DNA of 5,753 nucleotides from JAUPVN01 sp964423475. Its GTDB lineage: Bacteria > Patescibacteriota > Saccharimonadia > Saccharimonadales > CAIOMD01. Position 1 is the first letter of the stretch. Every line of letters begins with the position of its first letter. The notes beneath the pieces were generated by a model. The model worked only from the letters and a program-made list of their open reading frames with translations. It was not told where the DNA came from and did no database searches. The stretch spans positions 1-5,753 of the forward strand of contig CAYRFD010000045.1 in the NCBI GenBank assembly GCA_964423475.1, in the 5' to 3' direction. The translations under genes were made by a program, and so were the position numbers. Positions 1 through 5,636 of this stretch are shown here, in pieces.

Positions 1-1323
1 CCTGACGATTCATTTATATGTCGCTTGAAAGACGTAGCTATAACAATTATTACAGCATCTTTTTCGCTAATATTATTGTTTATGATGACATCCGGTAAAC
101 ATTTTTTAGAGCCTATAAAATTTGCTATTAAAGAAGTACCGTCAGATCAGTTTTGGTATTTTGGGGCACCCCCGGCCAGCATAGTATCTCAACCGTCTGA
201 TCTGTTTAGAGACCATTATATTGCGACGGTTTTTATTATTGCGATTATACTATTAGGTTTATTGATTTATATTATTAGGATTAAAAAAAGCTACATAATA
301 TACGTTGCATTACTTGCGTTGATATATGGTTTATTTTCTGTAATGGGCATATTAGGTAATGGGTGGCAACAAGCATATGTTAGTGCCCTATTTAGGGTGG
401 AGGTTATTTTGCTACTGGGTATCTCGTACTATATAATAAAGAGTATTAAATATAGACAATATCATTTTATACTGATGAGTTTGGGCACTATATCGGTATT
501 CATTTTAGGAGCTTTTATTGCTTATAGCTATATTAAGACGGATTTAAGTATAGGCCCTGCGACAATATCGAACTGGAAGCAAAAAGATGGTAATAATCTT
601 GGGTTAAAATTAAGCCCTCAGTGGCAGACTGATATAGATACAACGATGAAGATACTTAATAATGATAGAGGTATTGTATGGTCGACCTATGCGGGGGTTC
701 CTGAGGCAGAATTAAACCAATTCCAACCATCTGGCTATGACTACATTATTCATGCTCTTGGCCCGCAAAGGCGCAAGGGATATGTTGAAAAGTTTATAGA
801 AATAAAACCAAAATATGTTATTACTATGCGCAAAGATTTTTTTGCGCCATGGCAACAATGGCTCGAGAATGAGAACTGGGATTTTTTCAAACATGTTAAT
901 GATAATTATTCAATAGTTGGCCAAACATCCCATACAAATATTTGGAAAAAGAATGATGATGCATGGGTCGACGGCACAAATGAGCGATGGACCCCGCTGG
1001 GCATAGATAATAATCAAGTAAACCTGGGTAATTTAGGGCAATCAGGTTTACTTGAGATTAGGTTAAAATATAACATTAAAAACAGATCAGTAAGCCTACC
1101 ATACGTTCAAAAGATACCTAGGTATTTAGTGCATCCAATAGTAAATGGACAAGACCGGTGGGCTGCATCTTTACCGCCTTATATGAATGAGTTTATTTTT
1201 CCTTTATATATAGATAATGGTGATAACGTAAGTTTACGAATTGAGTCTACCCATCGATATCTTGGCAGTAATCTAGACATTTATTCTATTGAATATAGAA
1301 AAAATAAACAATTAACTCTGTAA
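1..1323 (+). CDS. Multi-spanning membrane protein, GT-C glycosyltransferase-like, C-terminal part (5' end outside window)
   Basis: The frame is open from the first base (it begins Pro-Asp-Asp-Ser) to TAA at 1321-1323, so this is the last 440 residues of a longer protein; the TTG at 25 is in frame but is unlikely to be the real start. Five hydrophobic segments are visible at about residues 12-30, 76-94, 98-119, 129-149 and 153-177, followed by a soluble domain of about 260 residues. That domain contains 'WSTYAGVPEAE', 'YDYIIHALG' followed by Arg-Arg, and 'KPKYVITMR'. From memory this pattern resembles the C-terminal, outward-facing domains of bacterial GT-C glycosyltransferases that use lipid-linked sugars. 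The catalytic loop of that family lies in the missing N-terminal part, so activity cannot be judged. The last 110 residues are rich in predicted beta strands and may form a carbohydrate-binding-like sandwich (inference). The gene is separated from the next one by an IS remnant, so it probably belongs to an upstream operon. Membrane topology is well supported; the enzyme class is moderate. Confidence 0.7.
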   Translation, partial: PDDSFICRLKDVAITIITASFSLILLFMMTSGKHFLEPIKFAIKEVPSDQFWYFGAPPASIVSQPSDLFRDHYIATVFIIAIILLGLLIYIIRIKKSYIIYVALLALIYGLFSVMGILGNGWQQAYVSALFRVEVILLLGISYYIIKSIKYRQYHFILMSLGTISVFILGAFIAYSYIKTDLSIGPATISNWKQKDGNNLGLKLSPQWQTDIDTTMKILNNDRGIVWSTYAGVPEAELNQFQPSGYDYIIHALGPQRRKGYVEKFIEIKPKYVITMRKDFFAPWQQWLENENWDFFKHVNDNYSIVGQTSHTNIWKKNDDAWVDGTNERWTPLGIDNNQVNLGNLGQSGLLEIRLKYNIKNRSVSLPYVQKIPRYLVHPIVNGQDRWAASLPPYMNEFIFPLYIDNGDNVSLRIESTHRYLGSNLDIYSIEYRKNKQLTL

Positions 1324-1370
1324 TATTTATTTATCTAATATAGTTACAGAATCAATCATTTTTCGATCCT

Positions 1371-1395
1371 GCCTTCAACCCAAAATGTGACACTA
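1371..1395 (-). repeat. Possible terminal inverted-repeat end of the IS30-like element
   Basis: Directly after the transposase-remnant stop codon, the minus strand reads 'TGTCACATTTTGGGTTGAAG'. IS30-family elements commonly end just past the transposase stop with a T-G-rich inverted repeat containing TGTC/TTGCACTT followed by TTGAAT-like bases, and this segment has that look. No partner repeat is visible on the other side of the remnant (towards 1740), so the opposite end has been deleted or has decayed, and no target-site duplication can be identified. The exact boundary is a guess. Confidence 0.4.
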
Positions 1396-1740
1396 CAACC
1401 GTAACCTATTGAAGCCGTTAGGCTCATTTTTGTTTATATAGCTACTCATGCATGGCCTCCTGTCTTTTAAGTAAATCTCTCTAGCAGTTTTAAATTCAAG
1501 TATCTCTATTGGCATACCATTTATTGTATCTTATATATCCCATATATCTCTTTGGTTGTATTTAGATATATCACAGCCCTTTGAGACGTATATTCGGATC
1601 ATTCGGTTTATGTTTGCAACGCCACTTTTCTCCCATGGATGGTATAGTTAGCAAATTTATAAATACTTTAACGTACACGTCTCTATATTATGGTATCTGA
1701 GTGTTTAGTAAGTTGTTATTAGTATTGTAAAGCTATTAAA
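1393..1740 (-). pseudogene. Decayed IS30-family transposase, C-terminal remnant
   Basis: Reading the minus strand in one frame from about 1740 down to TAG at 1393-1395 gives the tail of an IS30-family transposase broken by stops at 1705-1707, 1657-1659, 1648-1650 and 1531-1533. Clear family landmarks remain: 'YHPWEKSG' (1614-1640 region; intact copies have YHPWE+G), 'INRMIRIYVSKGCDISKYNQ' (intact: N-LIR-Y-PKGTD-SK), and 'INGMPIEILEFKTAREIY' (intact: LNNRP-K-LGFKTP-E). The catalytic DDE glutamate expected in the intact 'ENTN' motif reads 'ANIN', so Glu is replaced by Ala. Upstream of YHPWE the match is weak; a DNG-like site may be lost near 1715-1725. The N-terminal helix-turn-helix half is absent. 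With stops, lost active site and 5' truncation, it cannot encode an active transposase. It lies between two surface-glycan genes and marks an old insertion or rearrangement point. Confidence 0.8.
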
Positions 1741-1745
1741 TATAT

Positions 1746-1782
1746 TTGACAAAATATATAATATAATATATTATAATATTCT
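1746..1782 (+). promoter_or_regulatory. Strong promoter abutting the start codon (leaderless) of the 1783 gene
   Basis: A perfect -35 TTGACA (1746-1751) is followed by TATTAT at 1769-1774 with a 17-base spacer, or by TATAAT at 1772-1777 with a 20-base spacer. Either places the transcription start at about 1781-1784, at the ATG at 1783. No purine-rich Shine-Dalgarno site precedes the ATG. A 14-base perfect palindrome at 1762-1775 overlaps the -10, so TATAAT also reads on the minus strand (1775-1770). It lies just outside the IS remnant and is the obvious entry point for transcription of the four-gene cluster. Confidence 0.75.
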
Positions 1783-2697
1783 ATGAGTACAGATAGATCA
1801 AGTGAATTTTCTGGTGTGTCTATCGTAGGTGTTACTGGAACCTTGTTTGACGTTACCGATAAACAGGACACCCGTTTTGAAATTTCTCTTTCTACGGCAG
1901 AATCATGGGAAAACGAGGGCTACCCCTTAGTTGTTGTTGATAGTAGCCCAATAGGAGATAAGGGAGATAATGCAGAGCGAGTAAGGGCAGCATATATACA
2001 AAGAGGAGCCATTGTTTTAAGGGCTAATTTAGGCGGTATTGCTACTCAGAGACAACAAGGGGTGCAGCATGTGTTATTAAATGGTGGGGGCAACACATTA
2101 ACGCACGAACCAGAAAAACCAGGTATAGCAAAGTTTGCTAGCTCTGTAGCGAGCATTTTGGAAGCTAATGATGTTGTAATTATTGGTAGAACTAAAGAGT
2201 CAAAGATTAGCATGCCGCCATTGCAGCGCCGTACAGAGGAGCTTGCCGGCTGGATTATTGAACAGACACTTTCGTTACCACCAGACTCATTAGCTGGCCC
2301 TAGAGGATACAGTAAGCAAGGTGCAAAACACTTGCTTGAATATCCATCCGCTAAAAAGGGCATGAATAATTGGATATATATGTATACAACTGCTCTAGCG
2401 GCTATAAAAAGTGGCCAAGGGGTAGTTGGTATGCAAGCTGAATTAATTTACCCAGAAGCAATGGTAGCCCAAGAAACAGGTAATGACGCATTTGATAGAA
2501 AAAGATATGAACAGTTTGTAATGCAGCTAAAATATTTACTTCAATTACCAGACGTTAGGCCCGAGGCACTTGTGGTTGCTAATATTGTTTTAGATCAAAT
2601 TGAGGGGTTATTATATGATCCTACAAATGCCGAATACGAAGCTATGATAGGTGAAATAGAAGTTGTTCTTGCCAAATTTGGCTACAAAAAACCGTAA
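1783..2697 (+). CDS. GT-A-fold glycosyltransferase-like / nucleotide-sugar enzyme homologue, substrate unknown
   Basis: The protein has 304 residues and no membrane segment or signal peptide, so it should be cytoplasmic. ATG at 1783 is chosen because the promoter abuts it and no other in-frame start is near. The layout resembles a GT-A nucleotide-diphospho-sugar fold: strand 'VSIVG' (12-16), a helix containing 'SLSTAESWENEGY', strand 'LVVVDSS' (49-55), then 'RGAIVLRANLGGIATQRQQG' (74-93), comparable to the segment that names a group of starts in GT2-like enzymes. Strand 'VVIIG' (131-135) is followed by R-T-K-x-S-K-I-S-M-P, where a DXD metal motif would usually sit, but no DXD is present. 'AGPRGYSKQG' (171-180) is a conserved-looking loop, and E220 in 'MQAELIYPE' may be an active-site acid. 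The closest analogy I can offer is mannosyl- or glucosyl-3-phosphoglycerate-synthase-like proteins and uncharacterised homologues. It is first in the cluster with an SDR and two sugar-isomerase-like barrels, which suggests action on the same sugar. Fold moderately supported; reaction not identified. Confidence 0.6.
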   Translation: MSTDRSSEFSGVSIVGVTGTLFDVTDKQDTRFEISLSTAESWENEGYPLVVVDSSPIGDKGDNAERVRAAYIQRGAIVLRANLGGIATQRQQGVQHVLLNGGGNTLTHEPEKPGIAKFASSVASILEANDVVIIGRTKESKISMPPLQRRTEELAGWIIEQTLSLPPDSLAGPRGYSKQGAKHLLEYPSAKKGMNNWIYMYTTALAAIKSGQGVVGMQAELIYPEAMVAQETGNDAFDRKRYEQFVMQLKYLLQLPDVRPEALVVANIVLDQIEGLLYDPTNAEYEAMIGEIEVVLAKFGYKKP

Positions 2698-2704
2698 GGT
2701 GTTG

Positions 2705-2739
2705 TACAATAAATACAGTTAAACAAGAGAAAATAATAT
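2705..2739 (+). promoter_or_regulatory. Weak -10 and leader with poor ribosome binding site before the SDR gene
   Basis: The 42-base gap after the 1783 gene holds a TACAAT hexamer at 2705-2710 with no convincing -35, and a purine run 'AAGAGA' at 2725-2730, nine bases before the ATG at 2740. If TACAAT is a real -10, the mRNA would have a leader of about 23 bases, unlike the other genes of the cluster. Read-through from the 1783 promoter is equally possible. The purine run pairs poorly with the usual anti-Shine-Dalgarno sequence. Confidence 0.3.
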
Positions 2740-3507
2740 ATGAAAACTGCACTTATTGGGTATTCTGGGTTTGTTGGTGGTAACATTGCCCAGCAGGCTA
2801 AATTTGACGATTATTATGACCATAAAAACATAGCACAGATCCGGGGGAAAGAATACGATTTAGTGGTTAGTGCCGCTAACCGTGCTGAGATGTGGCGCAT
2901 TAACCAGGAGGGCGATAAAGATCTTGCTGAGATAAAAGAGTATATTAGCCATATTTCAAAAGCAAATATCAAAAAACTTGTTCTTGTCTCTTCTGTTGGT
3001 GTTTATGAAAAAGCTATAGGTGTAGATGAGGAAACCCCCATTAACAGTTCTAAACTATTGCCATATGGTGCGAACAGATATTATCTTGAACAAGTATGCA
3101 GTAAATCTTATAATACAACCATAGTACGCTTACCGGGTTTATTTGGTGATGGATTAAAGAAGAATGTAATATTTGATTTGCTTAATAATAATAATGTAGA
3201 TAAGATTCATGCCGATGGTGTTTATCAATATTACAATTTATCTAACATTTGGCATGATATGCAAGTTGCTATTAATAATAATTTGACGCTAGTAAATTTT
3301 GCTACCGAGCCAGTTAGCACAAAAGAAGTTGCTGAGTATGCATTTGATTTATTATTTGATAATAGCCCAAAAAGCATAAAGCCTGCCATGTGGGATATGA
3401 AATCTAAATATGCTAAGTATTTTGGAGGTAAAAATGGCTATTTGTACTCCAAGAAACAAGAATTAAATGATATAAAAGAATTTGTTGAAAAAAATAAAAA
3501 AGTATGA
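2740..3507 (+). CDS. NAD(P)-dependent epimerase/dehydratase-like protein (extended SDR), short form with YxxxR
   Basis: The N-terminus has the Rossmann dinucleotide-binding motif G-Y-S-G-F-V-G (residues 7-13), with strand 'KLVLVSSVGVY' (79-89) giving the usual Ser-Ser pair, and 'VRLPGLFG' (129-136) matching the R-x-x-x-x-G/Y-G substrate-site strand of extended SDRs. The catalytic Tyr is Y109 in 'PYGANRYYLE', but the usual YxxxK lysine is Arg (R113). The protein is 255 residues against 300-350 for typical nucleotide-sugar epimerases and dehydratases, so the C-terminal substrate domain is reduced. Such proteins are cytoplasmic and oxidise, reduce or epimerise a sugar, often NDP-linked. The neighbours (GT-like protein before, sugar isomerase-like barrels after) support a sugar substrate. 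It ends with TGA at 3505-3507, which also forms part of the next gene's promoter. Fold is confident; reaction unknown. It could be a reductase in the RmlD or UDP-glucose-epimerase style, or a regulatory relative. Confidence 0.8.
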   Translation: MKTALIGYSGFVGGNIAQQAKFDDYYDHKNIAQIRGKEYDLVVSAANRAEMWRINQEGDKDLAEIKEYISHISKANIKKLVLVSSVGVYEKAIGVDEETPINSSKLLPYGANRYYLEQVCSKSYNTTIVRLPGLFGDGLKKNVIFDLLNNNNVDKIHADGVYQYYNLSNIWHDMQVAINNNLTLVNFATEPVSTKEVAEYAFDLLFDNSPKSIKPAMWDMKSKYAKYFGGKNGYLYSKKQELNDIKEFVEKNKKV

Positions 3508-3521
3508 TATAATATGTAAAT
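3485..3521 (+). promoter_or_regulatory. Near-consensus extended -10 promoter with leaderless start, overlapping the SDR stop
   Basis: TTGAAA (3485-3490), a 17-base spacer, and a perfect TATAAT (3508-3513) preceded by TGA (3505-3507) form a near-consensus sigma-70-type promoter with an extended -10. The TGA is also the stop codon of the SDR gene, and the -35 lies in its last codons. The predicted transcription start falls at about 3519-3522, at the ATG at 3522. No Shine-Dalgarno site is present, so the mRNA should be leaderless. Confidence 0.75.
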
Positions 3522-4331
3522 ATGAGGTTAGCTGTATCGAATATAGCATGGAAAAATACTGATTCTTCAAAGATATATCCAATTTTAGAAAGTCACGGCG
3601 TAGAGGGCATTGTCATTGCTCCAACCATGATATGGCCAGAAGCGCCATATATAGATATGGGTGAGGCAATAGAATATAAACTAGAAGTTGAAGAATCAGG
3701 CTTAGTAATAGCTAGCTTACAATCGTTATTGTACGGCACATCAGGTATTTCATTATTTGGAGATAAAGCAGAAAGACGCAAATTAGTTGAACACCTTAAG
3801 CGCCAAGCGGAACTAGCAGGCATGTTAGGAGCTGTTTCGTTAATATTTGGTTCACCAAATTTACGTAAGACTAATAAAACCGACTGTGATTTTGATATGG
3901 CAGAAGAAGTATTTAGTGAAATAGCCGTGGCTGCTCACGATAATAATACAGTGTTAAGTATAGAACCCCTATCTGGTTATGGTAATACCTATATTACAAA
4001 TACTAGAGAGGGTATTGAACTGGTGGAGCGTGTTAACCATCCTGGGTTTGGGCTACATTTAGATAGTGCAGCGATTTCTGATTCTGGCGAGGACGCATCA
4101 TTAACTGTGTCAAACGCCATGAATAGGGTTATGGTCACTTCTTTTGATATAAGTGCACCAGATTTAGTTGCTCCGAGTTCAGATAAGACTGTCCCACACA
4201 GTCAATATGCGAGTATATTGAGACATTTAGGGTATAGTGGTTTTACGTCAGTTGAGATGAAGGGCCCAAATTCAATTGGAGAAGTTATATCAGAGATTGA
4301 CTGGGCTAATGGTTTATATATTAGCCATTAG
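3522..4331 (+). CDS. Sugar isomerase/epimerase-like TIM-barrel protein, paralogue 1 (altered metal site)
   Basis: This 269-residue protein is a xylose-isomerase-like TIM barrel (AP-endonuclease-2 superfamily), typical in length for sugar phosphate isomerases/epimerases. It aligns almost without gaps with the next gene: 'MRLAVSNIAW' against 'MKLSVSNIAW', shared 'IAPT', 'FGSP', 'SIEP'/'CIEP', 'PGFGLHLD'. The four metal-ligand positions of this superfamily appear as E148 (in 'SIEP'), D181 (in 'HLD'), D209 (in 'SFDIS', where the paralogue and family have His) and E245 (in 'SVEMK'). An N-terminal acid (E31 of the paralogue) is Val here. The His-to-Asp change may retune the metal or mean altered or lost catalysis. 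The two barrels may form a heteromer, or this one may be regulatory (inference). The gene starts 14 bases after the SDR gene with its own promoter and ends with TAG. Fold confident; substrate unknown. Confidence 0.8.
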   Translation: MRLAVSNIAWKNTDSSKIYPILESHGVEGIVIAPTMIWPEAPYIDMGEAIEYKLEVEESGLVIASLQSLLYGTSGISLFGDKAERRKLVEHLKRQAELAGMLGAVSLIFGSPNLRKTNKTDCDFDMAEEVFSEIAVAAHDNNTVLSIEPLSGYGNTYITNTREGIELVERVNHPGFGLHLDSAAISDSGEDASLTVSNAMNRVMVTSFDISAPDLVAPSSDKTVPHSQYASILRHLGYSGFTSVEMKGPNSIGEVISEIDWANGLYISH

Positions 4332-4335
4332 CAAA

Positions 4336-4350
4336 TGATATAATAGGTGT
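4336..4350 (+). promoter_or_regulatory. Extended -10 promoter with leaderless start for the second TIM-barrel gene
   Basis: The 19-base gap holds TGA-TATAAT (4336-4344), the same nine-base extended -10 as before the 3522 gene, ending six bases before the ATG at 4351. Transcription would start at the ATG. No good -35 is seen 16-18 bases upstream, which extended -10 promoters often tolerate. An 'AGG' at 4345-4347 lies too close to the ATG to act as a normal Shine-Dalgarno site. Confidence 0.65.
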
Positions 4351-5163
4351 ATGAAGTTATCTGTATCTAATATTGCATGGACGAACGAAGAAGAACCAGC
4401 TGTTGCCCAATTGCTAAAGGATATGGGAGTTAAATATATTGAGATAGCCCCAACTAAAAAATGGAAAGAGCCAACAGGGGCTAGCAATAAACAGGTTTCT
4501 GAATATTTGGCATTTTGGGAAAGCTTTGGTATTAGGGTTGTTGCATTTCAATCAATGCTATTTTCTAGGCCAGATCTTAAAATTTTTGAGAGTAAAACAA
4601 ATCGTGATGAAACGCTTCAATATCTTGATGATTTTATATCTTTAGCTAGCAAAATGGGTGTTGAAAATATGGTATTTGGTTCACCCAAGAATCGTCAACG
4701 CGGCAGTTTAGCAAATGATGCAGCATTTGATATTGCAAAAGATTTTTTTACAACTTTAGGAGCTAAAGCATTTAAAGAAAAAGTACAATTTTGTATTGAG
4801 CCAAACGCGCCGCAATACGGGTGTGATTTTATTACTAATGCTAAAGAAGGCATCGAGATCGTAGCAAAAGTAAATAGCCCTGGTTTTGGTTTACATTTAG
4901 ACATTGCATGTATGACATTAGCCAATGATAACATTAGCCAATCCATAAAAGATGCAGCAGGCCCCCTTAAGCATTTTCATATAAGCTCACCCATGCTAGG
5001 AGCAGTAGGATCGTTTACAGACGTACAGCACGAATCGGCCGCCGCCGCACTAAGAAGTATTAATTATGATGGTTACGTTTCTATTGAAATGCGGCCCGGT
5101 GATTTGGGGTCTAATCTTGAGCGTGTTCGTATAGCCGTGGAGTATGCTCAATCAATATACTAA
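4351..5163 (+). CDS. Sugar isomerase/epimerase-like TIM-barrel protein, paralogue 2 (complete metal site)
   Basis: This 270-residue xylose-isomerase-like TIM barrel is a tandem paralogue of the gene before it. It keeps the full metal set of the superfamily: E150 ('CIEP'), D184 ('HLD'), H210 ('HFHIS') and E246 ('SIEMR'), in the order Glu-Asp-His-Glu known from tagatose/psicose 3-epimerase-type enzymes. E31 in 'YIEIAPT' and H227 in 'VQHES' are further candidate active-site residues, and R248 follows the last ligand. This is therefore the more likely active partner, an isomerase or epimerase of a free or phosphorylated sugar in the cytoplasm. The DNA divergence between the copies is high, so the duplication is old. 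Its stop overlaps by four bases the stop of the converging gtrA-like gene. The substrate cannot be told from sequence; an endonuclease-IV role is unlikely because the barrel lacks that family's larger nine-ligand set. Confidence 0.85.
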   Translation: MKLSVSNIAWTNEEEPAVAQLLKDMGVKYIEIAPTKKWKEPTGASNKQVSEYLAFWESFGIRVVAFQSMLFSRPDLKIFESKTNRDETLQYLDDFISLASKMGVENMVFGSPKNRQRGSLANDAAFDIAKDFFTTLGAKAFKEKVQFCIEPNAPQYGCDFITNAKEGIEIVAKVNSPGFGLHLDIACMTLANDNISQSIKDAAGPLKHFHISSPMLGAVGSFTDVQHESAAAALRSINYDGYVSIEMRPGDLGSNLERVRIAVEYAQSIY

Positions 5164-5567
5164 TTATTGTACATAGCTCGTCTTGCAAAAAAATTCCACA
5201 TATAAACAAAAACTGTAGCAATTACTTTAGATGCTATATAGTTTATACCCAAAACCCCTGTGAATAGCCAAACCAAGAAGCTTAATAGCCCTAACCCTAC
5301 TATCCCGATAAGCCCAAAAACTATAAAATTCCAATGTTTTGATGTAATTTTTGGGTTAGAGAATACGTATTTTTCACTTAGAATAAATACTACAACAAGC
5401 CCCACGATAAAACCACAAGCGGTTGCTATTAAGTAGTATAAATTAAATAATTCTTTGAGTAATATTAATGTTCCGAAATCAAAAACAAGACCAATTAAGG
5501 CAACACCAAAATAACGTGCAAATTGTTTAATTAATATATATAAATTAGATATAATGTCATTCTTCAT
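5160..5567 (-). CDS. GtrA-family four-helix membrane protein
   Basis: This 135-residue protein has four hydrophobic helices at about residues 16-38, 43-64, 79-101 and 106-125, with the GtrA/DPMS-like pattern: 'FARYFGVALIGLVFDFGTLI' in helix 1, 'SEKYVFS' (64-70) at the end of helix 2 where the family has N-R/K-x-[WY]-V/T-F, and 'VYMWNFFARRAMY' at the end of helix 4 (family: F-x-W-N-R/F-x-x-x-x-x-x-F). Members usually take part in translocating or supplying lipid-linked sugars (undecaprenyl-phosphate-glucose in the phage GtrA case) for cell-surface polysaccharide. It lies 69 bases downstream of rfbA on the same strand, so the pair may be co-transcribed. It converges on the TIM-barrel gene, overlapping it by four bases at the stop codons. 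No Shine-Dalgarno site precedes its ATG. Family confident; exact partner unknown. Confidence 0.88.
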   Translation of the reverse strand: MKNDIISNLYILIKQFARYFGVALIGLVFDFGTLILLKELFNLYYLIATACGFIVGLVVVFILSEKYVFSNPKITSKHWNFIVFGLIGIVGLGLLSFLVWLFTGVLGINYIASKVIATVFVYMWNFFARRAMYNN

Positions 5568-5570
5568 AAT

Positions 5571-5576
5571 ACTATA
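5571..5576 (-). promoter_or_regulatory. Possible -10 hexamer just upstream of gtrA-like start
   Basis: Reading the minus strand, TATAGT (5576-5571) lies three bases before the ATG. This is closer than ideal for a leaderless start, and no -35 is apparent. In view of the leaderless pattern in the neighbouring genes it is worth noting, but read-through from rfbA is as likely. Confidence 0.25.
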
Positions 5577-5636
5577 AGCATACTGTAGTAATGTTATTTA
5601 TAAAAATATTATTGTTGGGGCTAACCAGTAATATTC

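Noticed and set aside
25..27. TTG as the start of the first membrane protein
   Set aside because: The frame is open back to base 1, the TTG has no ribosome site or promoter, and known homologues are longer with more N-terminal helices, so it is an internal codon.
712..894. Minus-strand open frame of 60 codons
   Set aside because: It lies wholly inside the membrane-protein gene, has no start signals and no recognisable motif.
1324..1370. Rho-independent terminator after the membrane-protein gene
   Set aside because: There is no GC-rich stem followed by a T-run; the stretch is simply AT-rich.
1324..1782. CRISPR array, tRNA or riboswitch in the long gap
   Set aside because: No regularly spaced repeats, no cloverleaf or CCA end, and no conserved riboswitch core were seen; the IS30 remnant explains most of it.
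2046..2363. Minus-strand open frame of 105 codons
   Set aside because: Antisense of the GT-like gene with low-complexity Cys/Pro/Ser content and no promoter or family signal.
3505..3519. TGA read as glycine (alternative genetic code), extending the SDR by four codons
   Set aside because: No gene in the window needs an in-frame TGA to reach family length, so TGA is used as a stop here.
3593..3823. Minus-strand open frame of 76 codons
   Set aside because: Antisense of the first TIM-barrel gene with Ser/Pro-rich composition typical of a shadow frame.
4695..4946. Minus-strand open frame of 83 codons
   Set aside because: Antisense of the second TIM-barrel gene, no motif or start signals.
4351..5163. 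Endonuclease IV (DNA repair) for the TIM-barrel genes
   Set aside because: The superfamily is shared, but only the four-ligand sugar-isomerase pattern is present, and the neighbours are sugar genes.
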